A stretch of DNA of 64,000 bases from Macrolepiota albuminosa (GCA_027475525.1 JAMWFC010000084.1:546258-610257); one strand, 5' to 3'. Counted from the first letter of the stretch, positions 45,459 to 56,113 are shown. Numbers and translations are program-made. The notes: generated from the letters alone by a model not told the origin.

Positions 45459-47534
45459 TTATCCATTTTCTGAAATAACGTCGGCAAGCGCTGGTGTTAG
45501 CGCCTTCTTTGGGATTCCTAGTGGTCCTTTGGAGGCTATATGGGCGCTAAGAGTAGCGCTGCAAGGTGTGGTAGAGGTACTATTGAGGAAACACGTAAAA
45601 ACGTCGCCAGTAAATGCAAGTTCAGAGAGGTCGTAGTAGTAGTGATTATTGCCCAAGCTGAAAGCGCTAAAGGGAGCGCTAATGGTAGCGCCTGTATCAT
45701 CAGAAGGTGCTAAGACAGTGCCTGTTGGTGCGCTTGAGCTGGGAGCTATACCGCAGAGTTCTTTAATTGTTGCTGTAACTCGTGTTGTCATAATATGATC
45801 CGTCACTTGTTGAGGAGCTTCTAGCTCAAAAACTCGAAATGTCGCCAAGGAATTTGTCCCGAACTGCCTCTGAGGAGCGCTAAGAGCTGGCACTATGGGC
45901 TGGAGGTAGCTAGTAGGCAGGTGATTGCATGGTGGCAAGATAGGTGGCGCTAATGTCATGGTGCTAGAGTTTGCGTTAACAAGAACTGAGTCTTCATAGA
46001 AGGTGCTAAGGGGTTCTGGAGAGGCGCTAGGGAATGCTGAGGAGGTGCTAGGTGGTGCGCTAAGGCCTGGTGGAGCGCTAGGGGGCAAACAGCTAGATTT
46101 AAAAGGTGCGCTAAGAGGAACACTAGAGCTGTCCTCAATGACAGCAAGATTGGTGGTAACGTCGGGAACTTCAGATTGAGCTTTCACAGGAGTGTCAAGA
46201 GAGGCGCTAGGAGGTTCTGGAGAGGCGCTAGGCAGTGCTGGAGGAGCGCTAGACAATGCGCTAAGAGGTACAGCAATGGAAGTGTTGACAATGGCTAAGT
46301 TAACGTTGGAGGTGCTCTGAGACTTGGATTGAGAAACCATGGATTGCGTCGCTACTGTTGCCCTAGATTTAGTGCTAAAGCTGGTGCTGGAGGTGCTAAG
46401 AGTGGCGCTAGACATTGGCGAGGGGGTGCTAAGGATTGGAGTAGTTTCTGGTGTGGCAATTTCTCCTCGTAATATTGCAAGTTTGTGTTCAATCTGAGCA
46501 ATACGTTCCTGGCGTGATAGTCCTATAAACTCCTGCTGAGGGGGTTCCTTGGCGTCCTGATCAGGTCCAAAATAGTAAATCTCCTCTATATATGCTTCTG
46601 ATGGTGAGTCCTGGAGCTGGCTATTTGCTAATGTAGCAGCAAGCCAATTTTCAATTGGCAACATAGCAGTGGCGACGGCAGCATTGACCTGAGTTTCTAG
46701 GTCTTTATAGTCATCGGAAGCGCTAACATTTAGCGCTTGGGTTACTGTGGGAGTGCTAGGAAAACCTCCAGAATGAGTGCTAAAAGAGCTGGAGGTGCTA
46801 AGAGGATCGAAGGTGCTGGAGATGCTGGAGACGCTAAGGGGACTGAGAGTGCTGGCACTAGTAGCGGTACCAGTGAGTACCCATTTGCCTGCTTTAAAGA
46901 CCTGATCAATGTCATAGAGCTCATCGGGATGGTCCATCGGTAGGAGAATCTCTAGGCGACGTGCTATTTTTGTCCAAAAGGAGGTTGGAATACCCTGCTG
47001 AAATAAGCGACGTTCTTCATTTATATATAGTTTGCCATGTTGTCGGAGCCATTTAGAAATGCGTTGGAAGTCACGGTAATAGGTAGAGAATGTGCTGAGA
47101 GTGTGCAGGCCAGTGGCAAAGGTGTCCTGTACTAGCTGCTGGAGGTCGCTAAGCCTATAACGGGTGGATTCTTCTGCGCCAGGATATAAATTGATTACTG
47201 CTGTCTTCCAATCTTGGTAGCTAGATTGGCCAGGTGCTAAGGGGTCTGGAGAAGCGCTAGACGCAGGTGCTAAGGTGGCAAATTCCGGTAAACCTGTCCA
47301 ACATTCTGCGGTGTTGTAGGAGACATAACGGATAGCGTAATTCTTCATTTGGACATTGTCGGTAACACCACAATCACGGAAAAGGTGCTCTAGTTCTTGG
47401 AAGTACTGGGGTAACTCGCGTGGGTTGGCTTCATCCCATTTGGGTGCAGCAAAGTGATTCCGACTGGGCATATAAAGGAGCGGTGCTTGGCTCATAGTAG
47501 GAGTAGCAAGAGTACGCATGGGGATAATCGGCAA
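45459..47534 (-). CDS. Gag protein of the gag-only LTR element
   Basis: 692 codons from the TTG/first ATG region at 47534; the ATG of MRTLATPTMSQ is close behind and may be the true start. Residues ~20-230 match the gypsy-type Gag of agaric fungi (FAAPKWDEANPRELPQYFQE, LFRDCGVTDNVQMKNYAIRY, YQDWKTAVINLYPGAEESTR, RLFQQGIPTSFWTKIARRLE). About 280-370 is a second conserved block (IAQIEHKLAILRGEIATPET). About 380-560 is a low-complexity tail of LSAP/PSASPEP repeats coded by the same CTTAGCGC word that fills the LTRs. No zinc knuckle is visible. The frame is intact, so it is probably translated and could form particles. Confidence 0.85.
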   Translation of the reverse strand: MPIIPMRTLATPTMSQAPLLYMPSRNHFAAPKWDEANPRELPQYFQELEHLFRDCGVTDNVQMKNYAIRYVSYNTAECWTGLPEFATLAPASSASPDPLAPGQSSYQDWKTAVINLYPGAEESTRYRLSDLQQLVQDTFATGLHTLSTFSTYYRDFQRISKWLRQHGKLYINEERRLFQQGIPTSFWTKIARRLEILLPMDHPDELYDIDQVFKAGKWVLTGTATSASTLSPLSVSSISSTFDPLSTSSSFSTHSGGFPSTPTVTQALNVSASDDYKDLETQVNAAVATAMLPIENWLAATLANSQLQDSPSEAYIEEIYYFGPDQDAKEPPQQEFIGLSRQERIAQIEHKLAILRGEIATPETTPILSTPSPMSSATLSTSSTSFSTKSRATVATQSMVSQSKSQSTSNVNLAIVNTSIAVPLSALSSAPPALPSASPEPPSASLDTPVKAQSEVPDVTTNLAVIEDSSSVPLSAPFKSSCLPPSAPPGLSAPPSTSSAFPSASPEPLSTFYEDSVLVNANSSTMTLAPPILPPCNHLPTSYLQPIVPALSAPQRQFGTNSLATFRVFELEAPQQVTDHIMTTRVTATIKELCGIAPSSSAPTGTVLAPSDDTGATISAPFSAFSLGNNHYYYDLSELAFTGDVFTCFLNSTSTTPCSATLSAHIASKGPLGIPKKALTPALADVISENG

Positions 47535-47706
47535 GTAGTAGCCACAGCGAGTGGCGAGCGTAAATCAAAAATAAACGTCGTAAAGGGTGTGCGGCAAGGC
47601 ACTGGGAAATTGTGGTGAGGTTGCCAACTGCGCTAGCAGCTAGCTACTCTAGAGGTGGGTTTCTGGCGGAATCTGTCCTGAGATACCCTTGCGGTGGGCT
47701 CCAATA
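47535..47706 (-). promoter_or_regulatory. Leader with primer-binding site
   Basis: On the minus strand the sequence after the 5' LTR reads TAT then TGGAGCCCACCGC, a tRNA 3'-end-type (TGG) primer site. I could not assign the tRNA. The leader to Gag is about 170 nt. Confidence 0.55.
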
Positions 47707-48693
47707 TGATGACGCCCAAATCGAGCTGGGCGCTGCGTGGACTATCACTAGTGCAGCTACTTAGCCGATATAGCTTTGGGCGTGCTAAGTGTGTGAGAGA
47801 GTCCCGGACAGGTCCCAGAGAACACACGGTAGGCAAGAGGTTGGTGGCAAGGAAAGTGGGTAATTGGAGGCACTTGCGTATGGCTCCAAAACGTGGCTAC
47901 AGGGCGCTAAAAGTCGCTAAGGGGGAGCGCTAAGAGCGTGGGAAAGTCGCTAAGGAAAGCGCTAAGAGGTGCGGGAAAGGGTCGCTAAGAGGCGCTAAGT
48001 GTTAGCACCTAGAACGTGATAATAAAAGAATGAGATTGCTTAGCGGATCTAAGCACGAAAGCCAAGCCGTAGTTGCAAGGCACTAGAGAGAGAGAGAGAG
48101 ATAAAAAACTAGAGCAGAGTCCCCTTGCTTGACACGGTCAACAAGAGGTAGTCTGTTGCGTATGGAGATCAAAATGTTGGGATACGATCCCTACTGCCAA
48201 ATTGATTCCCTGTACTACTAACAAAAAGTAGGTATTTATAGTAAAGAAAGTTAGCCGACGCTAAGAGGTTAAGCGCCGCTAGAGGGTGGTGAACTGATAA
48301 AAATGTAAGTAAATGTGGTGAATTGAATTGTATAGTAAAAAGGTCCATAATGATGCTGTCACGGAAATACTTCATCATTTCCCTTTGTAAGCGCTGCCAC
48401 TGGCTAAGAGCATTATGCCGGATTGACTGATGCCAAGTGTCTGTGTAAATGTGTAGCCTCGGAGTGCAAGTGGCAAGGTGCGGCAAGGTGTCAATAGTGG
48501 TGCGAAGAATAAGTGGTGCTATAAAAAGTGGTCTGAGAGTAATTGGAGTCTGTAGCTGCGAGTTATTAGTGTAAAAATATGAGAAAAATAGCGCTGGAAG
48601 CGCTAGAGCGTGGCGCTTCTGGTGGTACTAGTGGGCCTATATGAGGTGCGGGTATTGGTGCGATCTGTAGCCAGCCACGATGCAGGCTCATCA
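47707..48693 (-). repeat. 5' LTR of the gag-only element
   Basis: 987 bp, TGATGAGCCTGC...GGGCGTCATCA on the minus strand. The flanking CCGG copy at 48694-48697 continues the interrupted ORF1. Confidence 0.92.
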
Positions 48694-48817
48694 CCGGCGA
48701 TATTCTATCCTCTGGGGTTTGTAAGGGGTCCATTTCCATCTCCGTTGAGTTCTGTTTTGGATTTGGGGATCTATTAGCTTCCCTTCGAGCTCTGCGTTTT
48801 AGGGAAGTTGGCTCCAT

Positions 48818-49500
48818 CCCCTGGTTGTGCTGTCTTATTCTTGTACATAGCTTGCTTTTATAGTTTGACTTATACTTTGACTTTCTTTGTTCAGGTTCTC
48901 GGTATGTTTCGTTGTGGTGGTTTCCCGGTTTTGTCTCAGTTAGTTGACTGGAACTTTGTTCTGTCCCTCTTGGTTCGGGACATTCTCCCTTTGTCGGGTT
49001 CTGCTACCTTTGTTTCTTATATGGGTCTCGGGATTGAGGATTTATGTCTACGATTGAGGTTGTTATGTCTACCGTTCATGGAGTTCATTCTTTCTTTTGC
49101 GGAGTAGCTGGCTTTATAGGACTTAATTTATGGCTCAGGGGTTTTCCGTCTGGGTGGGTTGTTTCACTATTTCACCTCTATCGTTTGGCAATATATCATT
49201 TTTTTTTACTGCAGGGATCTGTCCCCTTTGTGTTCTCCCTGTATGTTGTTGTGCCGGTTTTCTGCATTGGGTCTTTATTTGGTTATAAATTTTTGTCCGA
49301 TCGCTTCCGGTGTGGTAGGCTCATTTGATGGGGCTTTCCTCACTCCCATCATATTTGGGTGTCTTTTTTACGTTCAGGTAGGTTTTTTTTGTTGGGGGGG
49401 GGTCTATCTCCTTCAGCGTGGGTCGTATCGACCTCTGTTTCGAGTTTTCAAAACCTGAGTAATTGATTTTGAACTCCGACCATGGTAGTGGTTCGGAACC
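48818..49500 (-). other. LINE 5' UTR
   Basis: 683 bp before the ORF1 ATG, with no long sense frame. The element starts GGTTCCGAACC on the minus strand, directly beside the 15-bp duplication. The full-length 5' end means the internal promoter should be here. Confidence 0.7.
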
Positions 49501-49515
49501 GTGAACACCGTTATT
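49501..49515. repeat. Target-site duplication of the LINE, right copy
   Basis: GTGAACACCGTTATT, identical to 30678-30692. GACCCAGCC follows as the original host sequence. Confidence 0.9.
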
Positions 49516-50302
49516 GACCCAGCCAGACTCTTTGCAATCATGTGACCTCTTCGTGTCAACAACAGGTGACATAATCAGTAGATAGGGATTGAAGTAAATT
49601 GCGACTTAGTGTCAAGTTTGAAGGATGAGGAGATAATATGTCTCATTTGGCCCTCAGGTCACTAAATCTCTAGACTTGCCCAAAAAGGAAGGATTGGAGA
49701 GTCCTAATAAATCAACCCTCTTTATCTCACACTGGGCTAGCCGGCAGGGTGCTTAGCCTCAGCTTACAGCAAAACAATATAAAAATACAGTAAAAATAGT
49801 GCAATTGATTTCAATTTTTTTTGTGGTTATCGCAGTAGGAAGTACAGACAATCCACAGGGTCGACCTCCATATCCTTGGATATAGTGTAGTTTACAGTAC
49901 CATTGTCATAGCCTATCAAGACTGGAACCACGCCATAGGAAATGCATTACACACTTTGTGTGGGGCTCGTTCAACCAATACCCACTAAAACCTTGGTTGC
50001 CTTTCTCCAAGTCTTAAGGGGGCTAGTATCATCGGGTAAGAAAAAAGCCTAAGTGCTTCTAACTCTCTTAGGGTCCCTTGCCTTCTTACCAAAGCAGAAG
50101 CTGTCTGTCATCAGACAATCTAGTTTTATTCTCTGGGCAATCAATCTCCTCAGGCGATTTTCAATTTGTCTGCCCCTTTATTTCCTTCAATTCTGGAGTG
50201 GCCTTTCACTTTCTTGAAGATCATGATTCCAGTCCTGCTCTTTAGCCTCGCTACTAAGGTCTTTATCAGGGCTTAGTTTACTAGTCCTGTCCAGCTATTA
50301 TC

Positions 50303-50767
50303 TTAATTTCTTCTGAGTTGTGTCATTATACTGTCAAGGACCAGTTTGGAGTTACTCATTATCTTCAGAGGTTTGTCTGTTGGGGCTGTTGAAGCTGCTC
50401 TCAGTATTGCTAAAGCTTCTCCAGTGTTATTAGGTTGGAGCAGGTTGTCTGGCAGCCTCAATGCTTTGTTTCTTTCATCATCACTACCATACCAGACTCC
50501 AGCTCCTGCCACTGCATTTACTAAGCCATTGTTAGTATATGGTCTATCTGTGTATACTACTGTCAAGGTTAGCAGGAAGTGGGTAGTTCTGGTATGGTTT
50601 GTATTGTTCATTTCTTCTGTACTTTGAGTGGTTGTGAAGACTCTGAAGCCCTCTTTTAGTGAGTCTTTTATTACCACTTCTGGTGAAAAAATTTCTGTTA
50701 TACAGCACTTGCTCATCTGTAGTAAGTTTGTGGTTGTCTGCGATTTCATCCTAGTTTGCCAATCCAC
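50303..50767 (-). pseudogene. RNase H relic of the second LINE
   Basis: 155 codons open: VYTDRPYTNNGLVNAVAGAG (first Asp), NNTGEALAILRAAS (Glu) and MSNSKLVLDSI, where the usual SDSK Asp is Asn. The domain start and end are partial. Confidence 0.7.
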
Positions 50768-50834
50768 TCCATTGCATATTTTCCATATGCATGGGAATTC
50801 TTACATTCTTTGTCTCTTATTTTATAGCAGGGTG

Positions 50835-51181
50835 TGTTGCAATCTGGAGCTTTGGACACCATAAGCATGATGACCCTCTTTGACTTCTTTCACCATTTTA
50901 CACATATCACACCACATCTTTGTTACCGCTGGACAAAGGAATGCATAGATATATATACCTTACAATATGATGACACCCTCAGTCATTTACGCTACAGACT
51001 GAGGGTGAGTCAGCTCTACCACATATAATGACATGAACGAAATACTTACTGTACCTATAAATCAGACTCTAATGTAGTCTGTATATTATAGGTACAGAAT
51101 ATAGTCATTTATGCTACAGACTGAGGATTAGACTCTAATGTAGTCTGTATATTACACGTGCTGGTAGCTCAGATTCTAACA
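50835..51181 (+). repeat. Solo LTR of a copia-type element
   Basis: 347 bp, TGTTGCAATC...TTCTAACA, flanked by a 5-bp GGGTG duplication (50830-50834 and 51182-51186). Its end resembles the copia-1 LTR end (CAGATTCTAACA). No internal region remains, so it is a product of LTR-LTR recombination. Confidence 0.8.
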
Positions 51182-51563
51182 GGGTGCACAAGCACAGTTC
51201 TGTCTAGGTTTATGGTCTGGGTTTTTTGTTGGATCCAGTAGGTGTAAAGGCAACCTCTGGAGGCTGTGGCTCAGTCACACAGCTGGCAGAGGGAGATCCA
51301 AAGTGTATTAGAGTATGTACTGACAATATCATAATAACTACTCACCTGGCAGAGGGAGATTCAAAGAGAACAAGTCTAGGGATTCTCTATGCCAGGTTGG
51401 ATGCTTCTGGGGCTTCTGAAGCATGGGAAACAACTGTACAGTACAACAAAACCTTAAAAACTTGAAAATTGACTAACCAAACAACTGTGCAAACAAGGCA
51501 GGAAAACTCTGGACTTTAGAAGTCAGAAAGGCAAACTCTGGCTTATATAAGCAGTCTGGAAGT

Positions 51564-51717
51564 GGTGCTGAAGGGCCCACACTTGTCTGAATGGTAGCTA
51601 AAAAACCAGAGCATCTCAAGGGCTGAGAGTAGTACTAACAGGTGCTGAAGGGCCCACACTTGTCTGAATGGTAGCTAAAAAACCAGAGCATCTCAAGGGC
51701 TGAGAGTAGTACTAACA
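51564..51717. repeat. Exact 77-bp tandem duplication
   Basis: 51564-51640 equals 51641-51717. See the finding on uniform 77-bp duplications. Confidence 0.85.
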
Positions 51718-51764
51718 GGTAGTGTTGAAAGAATAGAAACAGTAAAATGAAATAATGTCAGAAG

Positions 51765-51918
51765 AAATAAGAGAATGAATGAAGGGAGAGTGAAGAGATA
51801 AGGAGTGAGAAAAGGAAGAAATGAGGAGTCCCCTGACAGTAAAATAAGAGAATGAATGAAGGGAGAGTGAAGAGATAAGGAGTGAGAAAAGGAAGAAATG
51901 AGGAGTCCCCTGACAGTA
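51765..51918. repeat. Exact 77-bp tandem duplication
   Basis: 51765-51841 equals 51842-51918, only about 50 bp after the previous one but of unrelated sequence. Confidence 0.85.
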
Positions 51919-52801
51919 GGTCTGCCAAGTCTAGCATCTCCTCTACCATTATGATTTGGTGGGTTTGCCTCTGGCATATTGCCTGATTGGAGTTTACTCT
52001 CATATTTTTTGTTTCTTCCAGCCCAATGTGGAACTATATTGGCATTTGCTTCTTTAGGGTTTTGTCAAGTGCAAGGGGGGTGAACATGACCTTGTACTTC
52101 CTGGCTACTTTAATCATCCTTTGTAGTGACTGTGGCAGGCCATCTTCCTTTGTCCTTGCATCTATATTTAAGGTTTGTAGGAAGGGGTTATAGAAGACCT
52201 CTTCCTCAGTGGTCCTCCATCTCGTAGTAATCCTCATTTTGAGGATTTTATCAGCAACCATTGCCCATGCTGGCCTTGTGGGGCTTAGATCTAGATATTT
52301 TTTTTGTCTTTATCAGTTCAATTGCATCATTTTTAAGTGTTAGGTTGAGCAGCTTCCTTCCTCTTTTGTCATGTGGGAGGTGGAGGGTTTCTAGCCCAAT
52401 TAAAGGCTGGTTGTTTTTTTTCTAAAGAAAATCTCTTATCATCCATGTCAGTTCTATTTCAATGTGTTTCAGCATTCCTTGTACACAAGATCTATATTGT
52501 GTATGTCGCTCTACAACCATGTCAACTATCAGTCTCTCAATCATGGGTTTGCTCCTTCTCCACCTCTTGAGGTTGCTTGCAACAGCTTTGATAGTTGGGG
52601 ACTATATTCTTCTATCTTTCACACCATTCACAATGAAAGCTCTGAGTAGGCAAGTTGCTTCACCTTCTTTAGCTATTTTTATCTTGTTTAGGATTTTTGA
52701 GCTCCTTCTTAAACTTTTTCTTGTTGAGATTAGGAATTTTTTGTACCTACTGGGACTATCACAGTCTTTGGAATGTTAAACCTTGCTCTGGAGACCTTAC
52801 A

Positions 52802-53660
52802 CTATTTTGTTAGGATCTTCTTGAGGTCTTTGAATCTGTCTCTTTCCAAGAGATATACTGTGGTGTTATCCACAAATAATGTTGCTATTAGTTTTTCTGT
52901 TTGATCATGTATCTTAAATCCTTTCAGTTTTGAGCACTGTAGCAGTTGTGCCAAGAATTCTATTGCTATGCTGAATAACAGGCATGACATTGGGTCCTCT
53001 TGTCTGACCCTTCTTGTTACTTTAAAGGGTGTGCTCATCTCACTATTCAACACAACTTTGATGTCAGCTTCCTTGTATAGCTCTTAGACCATCTTTATAA
53101 AGGGTTCGGGTAGGTTAAACTTACACATTGATGTCTATAGGTAGTCATGTAAAATCTTGTCATATGCTTTCTCTTGGTCCAAGCAAACTATCATACCATT
53201 TTCTTTATCATCCTCACATTTTTGGATCATCAGGTGGGCTAGCTCCATTTGGTCTTCTATCTGTCTATTTTTTATGAATTCTGCTTGGTCCTTGTGTATT
53301 ATGTATGGGGCTACTTTGCCAAGCCTCATGGAGAGGACCTTCATAAATATCTTATAGTCTCTGTTCAGTACTATTATTAGCCTATAGTTTCTAGCTATGG
53401 TTTTATCTCTTTTTTTATATAAGGGGCACAGCCAGCTCTCAGCAAAGTTTGATGAGTTACCTATTCTATTTTTTTAATATTGTTGAACATATTTCTCAGC
53501 ATTTCTATTACATTGAAGCCATCCTCATGTTTATTACATCTTGATTTAAATCTCTCTGCTAAGATCTTCCATAATTCTTGTGGGATACTATTGAGGCCAG
53601 CTGCTTTACTATTTGAGAGGTCACTTATTGCTTGTTCTACCTTTTCCTATGATAAGTCAT
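52802..53660 (-). pseudogene. RT relic of the second LINE
   Basis: Pieces include AAGLNSIPQELWKIL, DQAEFIKNRQIEDQMELAHL, VCLDQEKAYDKILHDYL (then TAG), QEDPMSCLLFSIAIEFLA and LFVDNTTVYLLERD. The catalytic FADD box has become FVDN. The stop after HDYL is at the same codon as the first stop of the other LINE. Confidence 0.7.
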
Positions 53661-54344
53661 CTCCAAGCATGTTTGAAGTAAGAAAGGCAATGCCCCATTG
53701 CAGCAGCACATTTTGGAATCAACTTTAACTCAAACATGACCCTATTATGATTATGCAAACTGGTGTAGGATTTACTACTCTCAATTCAGATGTCAGAAAC
53801 TGCCTAGGTCTGATACTGCCCATCTACTAAGCTGGGAATCAAATCAGCTTCTAGTTGCAAGGCACATGGTTTACTGATGCCTAAGTATGGATCTCCATGT
53901 GTCCCTACTCTATACCTTGCCTTTCAGCCTACTGACTTGCTCCTGGTCACATTGCCAGAGTCAGAGTTGTTTCAGGAGGCTTTTTCTGCAATCTGGCTCT
54001 GCCTCACTACTACCAAAAACTAATGCCATTAACTAGCCAATCAGAGGAGAGATGGCCTGTCTTAATTGTCAGCTTGTTATGAGGACAATTTCTCTGCTTA
54101 TTGTCTCCTATCCTTTTAGTGCATTGCTGCATTTGGAGATAAATCCTGAATCTATCCAGGACCATGATAAAGAGTAGAGATATTTCCCTGCAAACTGACT
54201 TTACCAAGGCCAGACTTCTAATCATGTGATTATGCTGCCAGACATGCCCTCCAAGAGTGAAGATATCTCCTCATCAAACTGACTTTACCAAGGCCAGACT
54301 CTTGTATGACATATGACATTGTACTCACAGAGCTTCACAGTACT

Positions 54345-54432
54345 CATGCATGTGCAGGAATTGAACCCACAACTTCTAGAGCAGGAGCATCTACCCAACA
54401 ACACAGACCATATAATTGTTAGGCTACCTGTC
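54345..54432 (-). ncRNA. Decayed tRNA-like (SINE-type) sequence
   Basis: On the minus strand: TAGCCTAACAA (A box with GG changed to AA), then GGTTCAATTCC (B box with G changed to A), about 60 nt apart. The changes are the G-to-A type seen in neighbouring elements. Confidence 0.35.
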
Positions 54433-54617
54433 TGATGATTTCAAAATTTTATCTGAATATTTCTGTCAAAACTATAGAAAAATATTGTAACCAAAGTTTG
54501 AATAGTACTTGATCTGATGCTCTCAAATGCATTTAAGAGAACTAAATTAGTTATTTTTGAACTTAAGAACCAAAGCAAGCCTCCTGTAGCAATTGATTCT
54601 CTTATTCTTTGAATTCA

Positions 54618-54771
54618 GTTAAAATAAATTTTAATAGAAATATTCAAATAAAGCTGGGCTCACCATGTGTTCTGCAGAATACAAGTAAAAGAAAGTTAAA
54701 ATAAATTTTAATAGAAATATTCAAATAAAGCTGGGCTCACCATGTGTTCTGCAGAATACAAGTAAAAGAAA
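54618..54771. repeat. Exact 77-bp tandem duplication
   Basis: 54618-54694 equals 54695-54771. Confidence 0.85.
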
Positions 54772-55726
54772 GATGTATGTTTGTGGAGGAGCATCAACTG
54801 CTTGTAATCTAAATAATATTTAAAGGATGGAAAATGAGTTAGGATAAATTTTTATAGTATACTCAAAAATGAAAGAAATTTGAGGTAACAACAGATGACA
54901 TGTCTTATTTCAGCTACCTGCTGACATACTAGAGTATATCCATAAAAGAAAAAGGCAGAAGTCCATGTTAGTTACCTGCCTTATCTCACACTGGACTAGC
55001 TGGCCTAGCCTATAGCCTCAGCTCACAATAAGGCTAGGCTAACCACATGTTCTGCAGAATATGAGAAAAGGAAAGATGAATGTTTAAGAAGGAGCATAAA
55101 CTGCACGTTGTGTTCTGTGCACAGCAGCTATAGTAGAAGCAGCAGATACACATTTTGGCACAGCTCTGCTACAGCTGCACTACTGGAGCTGTGATTTTCT
55201 TATTATGATAGTATATAGAAATGATGATGGTATGCAGGAATAGTATTACATTTATATAAATATACAAAATATTTCATTTTACATAGAGTAAAATAGATCT
55301 TGTTGTAAATTTCAAGATATAAATACTTCATTTTACAAAAATTAAATAAAGATTTTGTTATGAATATTAAAACATGGAGAGATTCAATAAATCAGATCAG
55401 TTGGCATTAACAAGATTTGATAGAGCTTCTTGAGCTCTAGGGAGGTGCAGAGGAGGCTGCATAGAGCATATTTGTATATAATTGTGTCTGAAATATTAGC
55501 ACAATGCCTAGAAGCAAACTTATATGTGGCTACTCAATTTATATTGAGGCCCATCAAAACAGTATTTATATAGTACAAATAATACAAATATTCACTAAGT
55601 GCTTCTTTAAAGCACAAATTTAACCAAATATCAAGCAGTTACCAAACCTTCACTCTTAGTCCATTGTGAATTCTTCCTAAAAATCATTGACTGCCTAACA
55701 AAGAGCTTCCACAGCTTTGGCACAAT

Positions 55727-56113
55727 TTGCCTTTTTTTTTGCAATGCATTTATTGCATGCAACACACTAGAAATGATCAGTGGCCACTTCTCCTTCCTCT
55801 GCCTCCTCCTCCTGCTTCAAGCTCAACTCTCCATAGTCACTCTTGTCAGAGAGGGTGGCAGCCTTGGCCTTGTCTTTTTTATGAACAGTCTGCTTCTTCT
55901 GGATCATGGCCAGCCCATTATACTGCACAGGAGTGCATGAGTCTGGGGTCAATACAACCTTGAGGTACTGCACTGGTTGTAATGAAGTTACAAGTTTGTA
56001 AGAGCTTAAGAGTTCACACCACACAGAATCAGATCAGTCTAGTTTATTGACTATATAGTGAAAATACAAAAATAAGCTGCTTATAAAGCAGCAGGTAAGT
56101 GAGTATATAAATA
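55727..56113. other. Short acidic frame, unassigned
   Basis: Minus strand 56024-55767 is open (85 codons) with a lysine-rich then glutamate-rich tail (LSLKQEEEAEEGEVATDHF). It looks like the C-terminus of a transposon ORF, but no domain is recognisable. Confidence 0.3.

Larger units (their letters stand above)
44077..48693 (-). mobile_element. Young gag-only LTR retrotransposon (TR-GAG/LARD type)
   Basis: Two 987-bp LTRs (44077-45063 and 47707-48693), identical as I read them, begin TGATGA and end TCATCA. A 4-bp CCGG duplication flanks the element (44073-44076 and 48694-48697). The internal 2643 bp hold one long frame, a gypsy-like Gag, with no protease, RT or integrase. A purine tract (GTTGGGGGGAGA, minus strand) precedes the 3' LTR, and a TGG-type primer site (TGGAGCCCACCGC) starts two bases or so after the 5' LTR. 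LTR identity and intact CpGs indicate very recent insertion, so an autonomous partner probably supplies Pol. Confidence 0.9.
42742..48817 (-). pseudogene. LINE ORF1 (gag-like, zinc knuckle), interrupted by the gag-only LTR element
   Basis: It starts at the ATG at 48817 (MEPTSLKRRARREAN), runs to the LTR insertion at 48698 and resumes at 44076 (DTGDGPLNSTVENK). With one CCGG copy removed the frame is continuous across the junction (RISP | DTGDG). The C-terminal part has a CX2CX4HX4C knuckle (CARCKSIDHPAGLC), a TGA at 42865 in place of probable TGG, then an Arg-Gly-rich tail (FRGRGRGRTG) to TAA 42742. Tad-like ORF1 proteins bind the element RNA. It is disabled by the 4.6-kb insertion and the stop. 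Confidence 0.88.
30693..49500 (-). mobile_element. Full-length Tad-like LINE with two nested LTR elements
   Basis: On the minus strand: 5' end at 49500, 5' UTR, ORF1 (gag-like with zinc knuckle), ORF2 (endonuclease, RT, RNase H, zinc finger), 3' UTR and a ~25-nt poly-A tail at 30693-30717. A 15-bp duplication flanks it. Without copia-2 (30776-36899 plus 5 bp) and the gag-only element (44077-48693 plus 4 bp) it is about 8.06 kb. ORF1 plus an APE-RT-RNH ORF2 fits the fungal Tad1 clade. Its ORFs carry stops, so this copy is not autonomous now. Confidence 0.9.
49630..53760 (-). mobile_element. Second Tad-like LINE, heavily decayed
   Basis: Minus-strand relics appear in the same order as the intact LINE: an RT start (AAGLNSIPQELWKIL near 53590), RT core (53344-52802), a post-RT linker (52261-52034, ADKILKMRITTRW...NPFLQTLN, aligning with the other LINE), RNase H (50767-50303) and a 3' tail sharing CCCACTAAAACCT. 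CpG is nearly absent. It is broken by a solo LTR (50835-51181) and by unrelated sequence at 51182-51980. The left boundary is approximate. Confidence 0.75.
53761..55726. other. CpG-poor repeat sequence, no gene recognised
   Basis: AT-rich, with no long frames. It contains a tRNA-like element (54345-54432), an exact 77-bp duplication (54618-54771) and the phrase CTGGGCTCACCATGTGTTCTG, seen again in altered form near 55020-55060, indicating dispersed repeats. Confidence 0.5.

Noticed and set aside
44539..48486. 105-codon frames in each 987-bp LTR (44539-44856 and 48169-48486)
   Set aside because: They are identical only because the LTRs are identical, and no domain or codon pattern supports coding.
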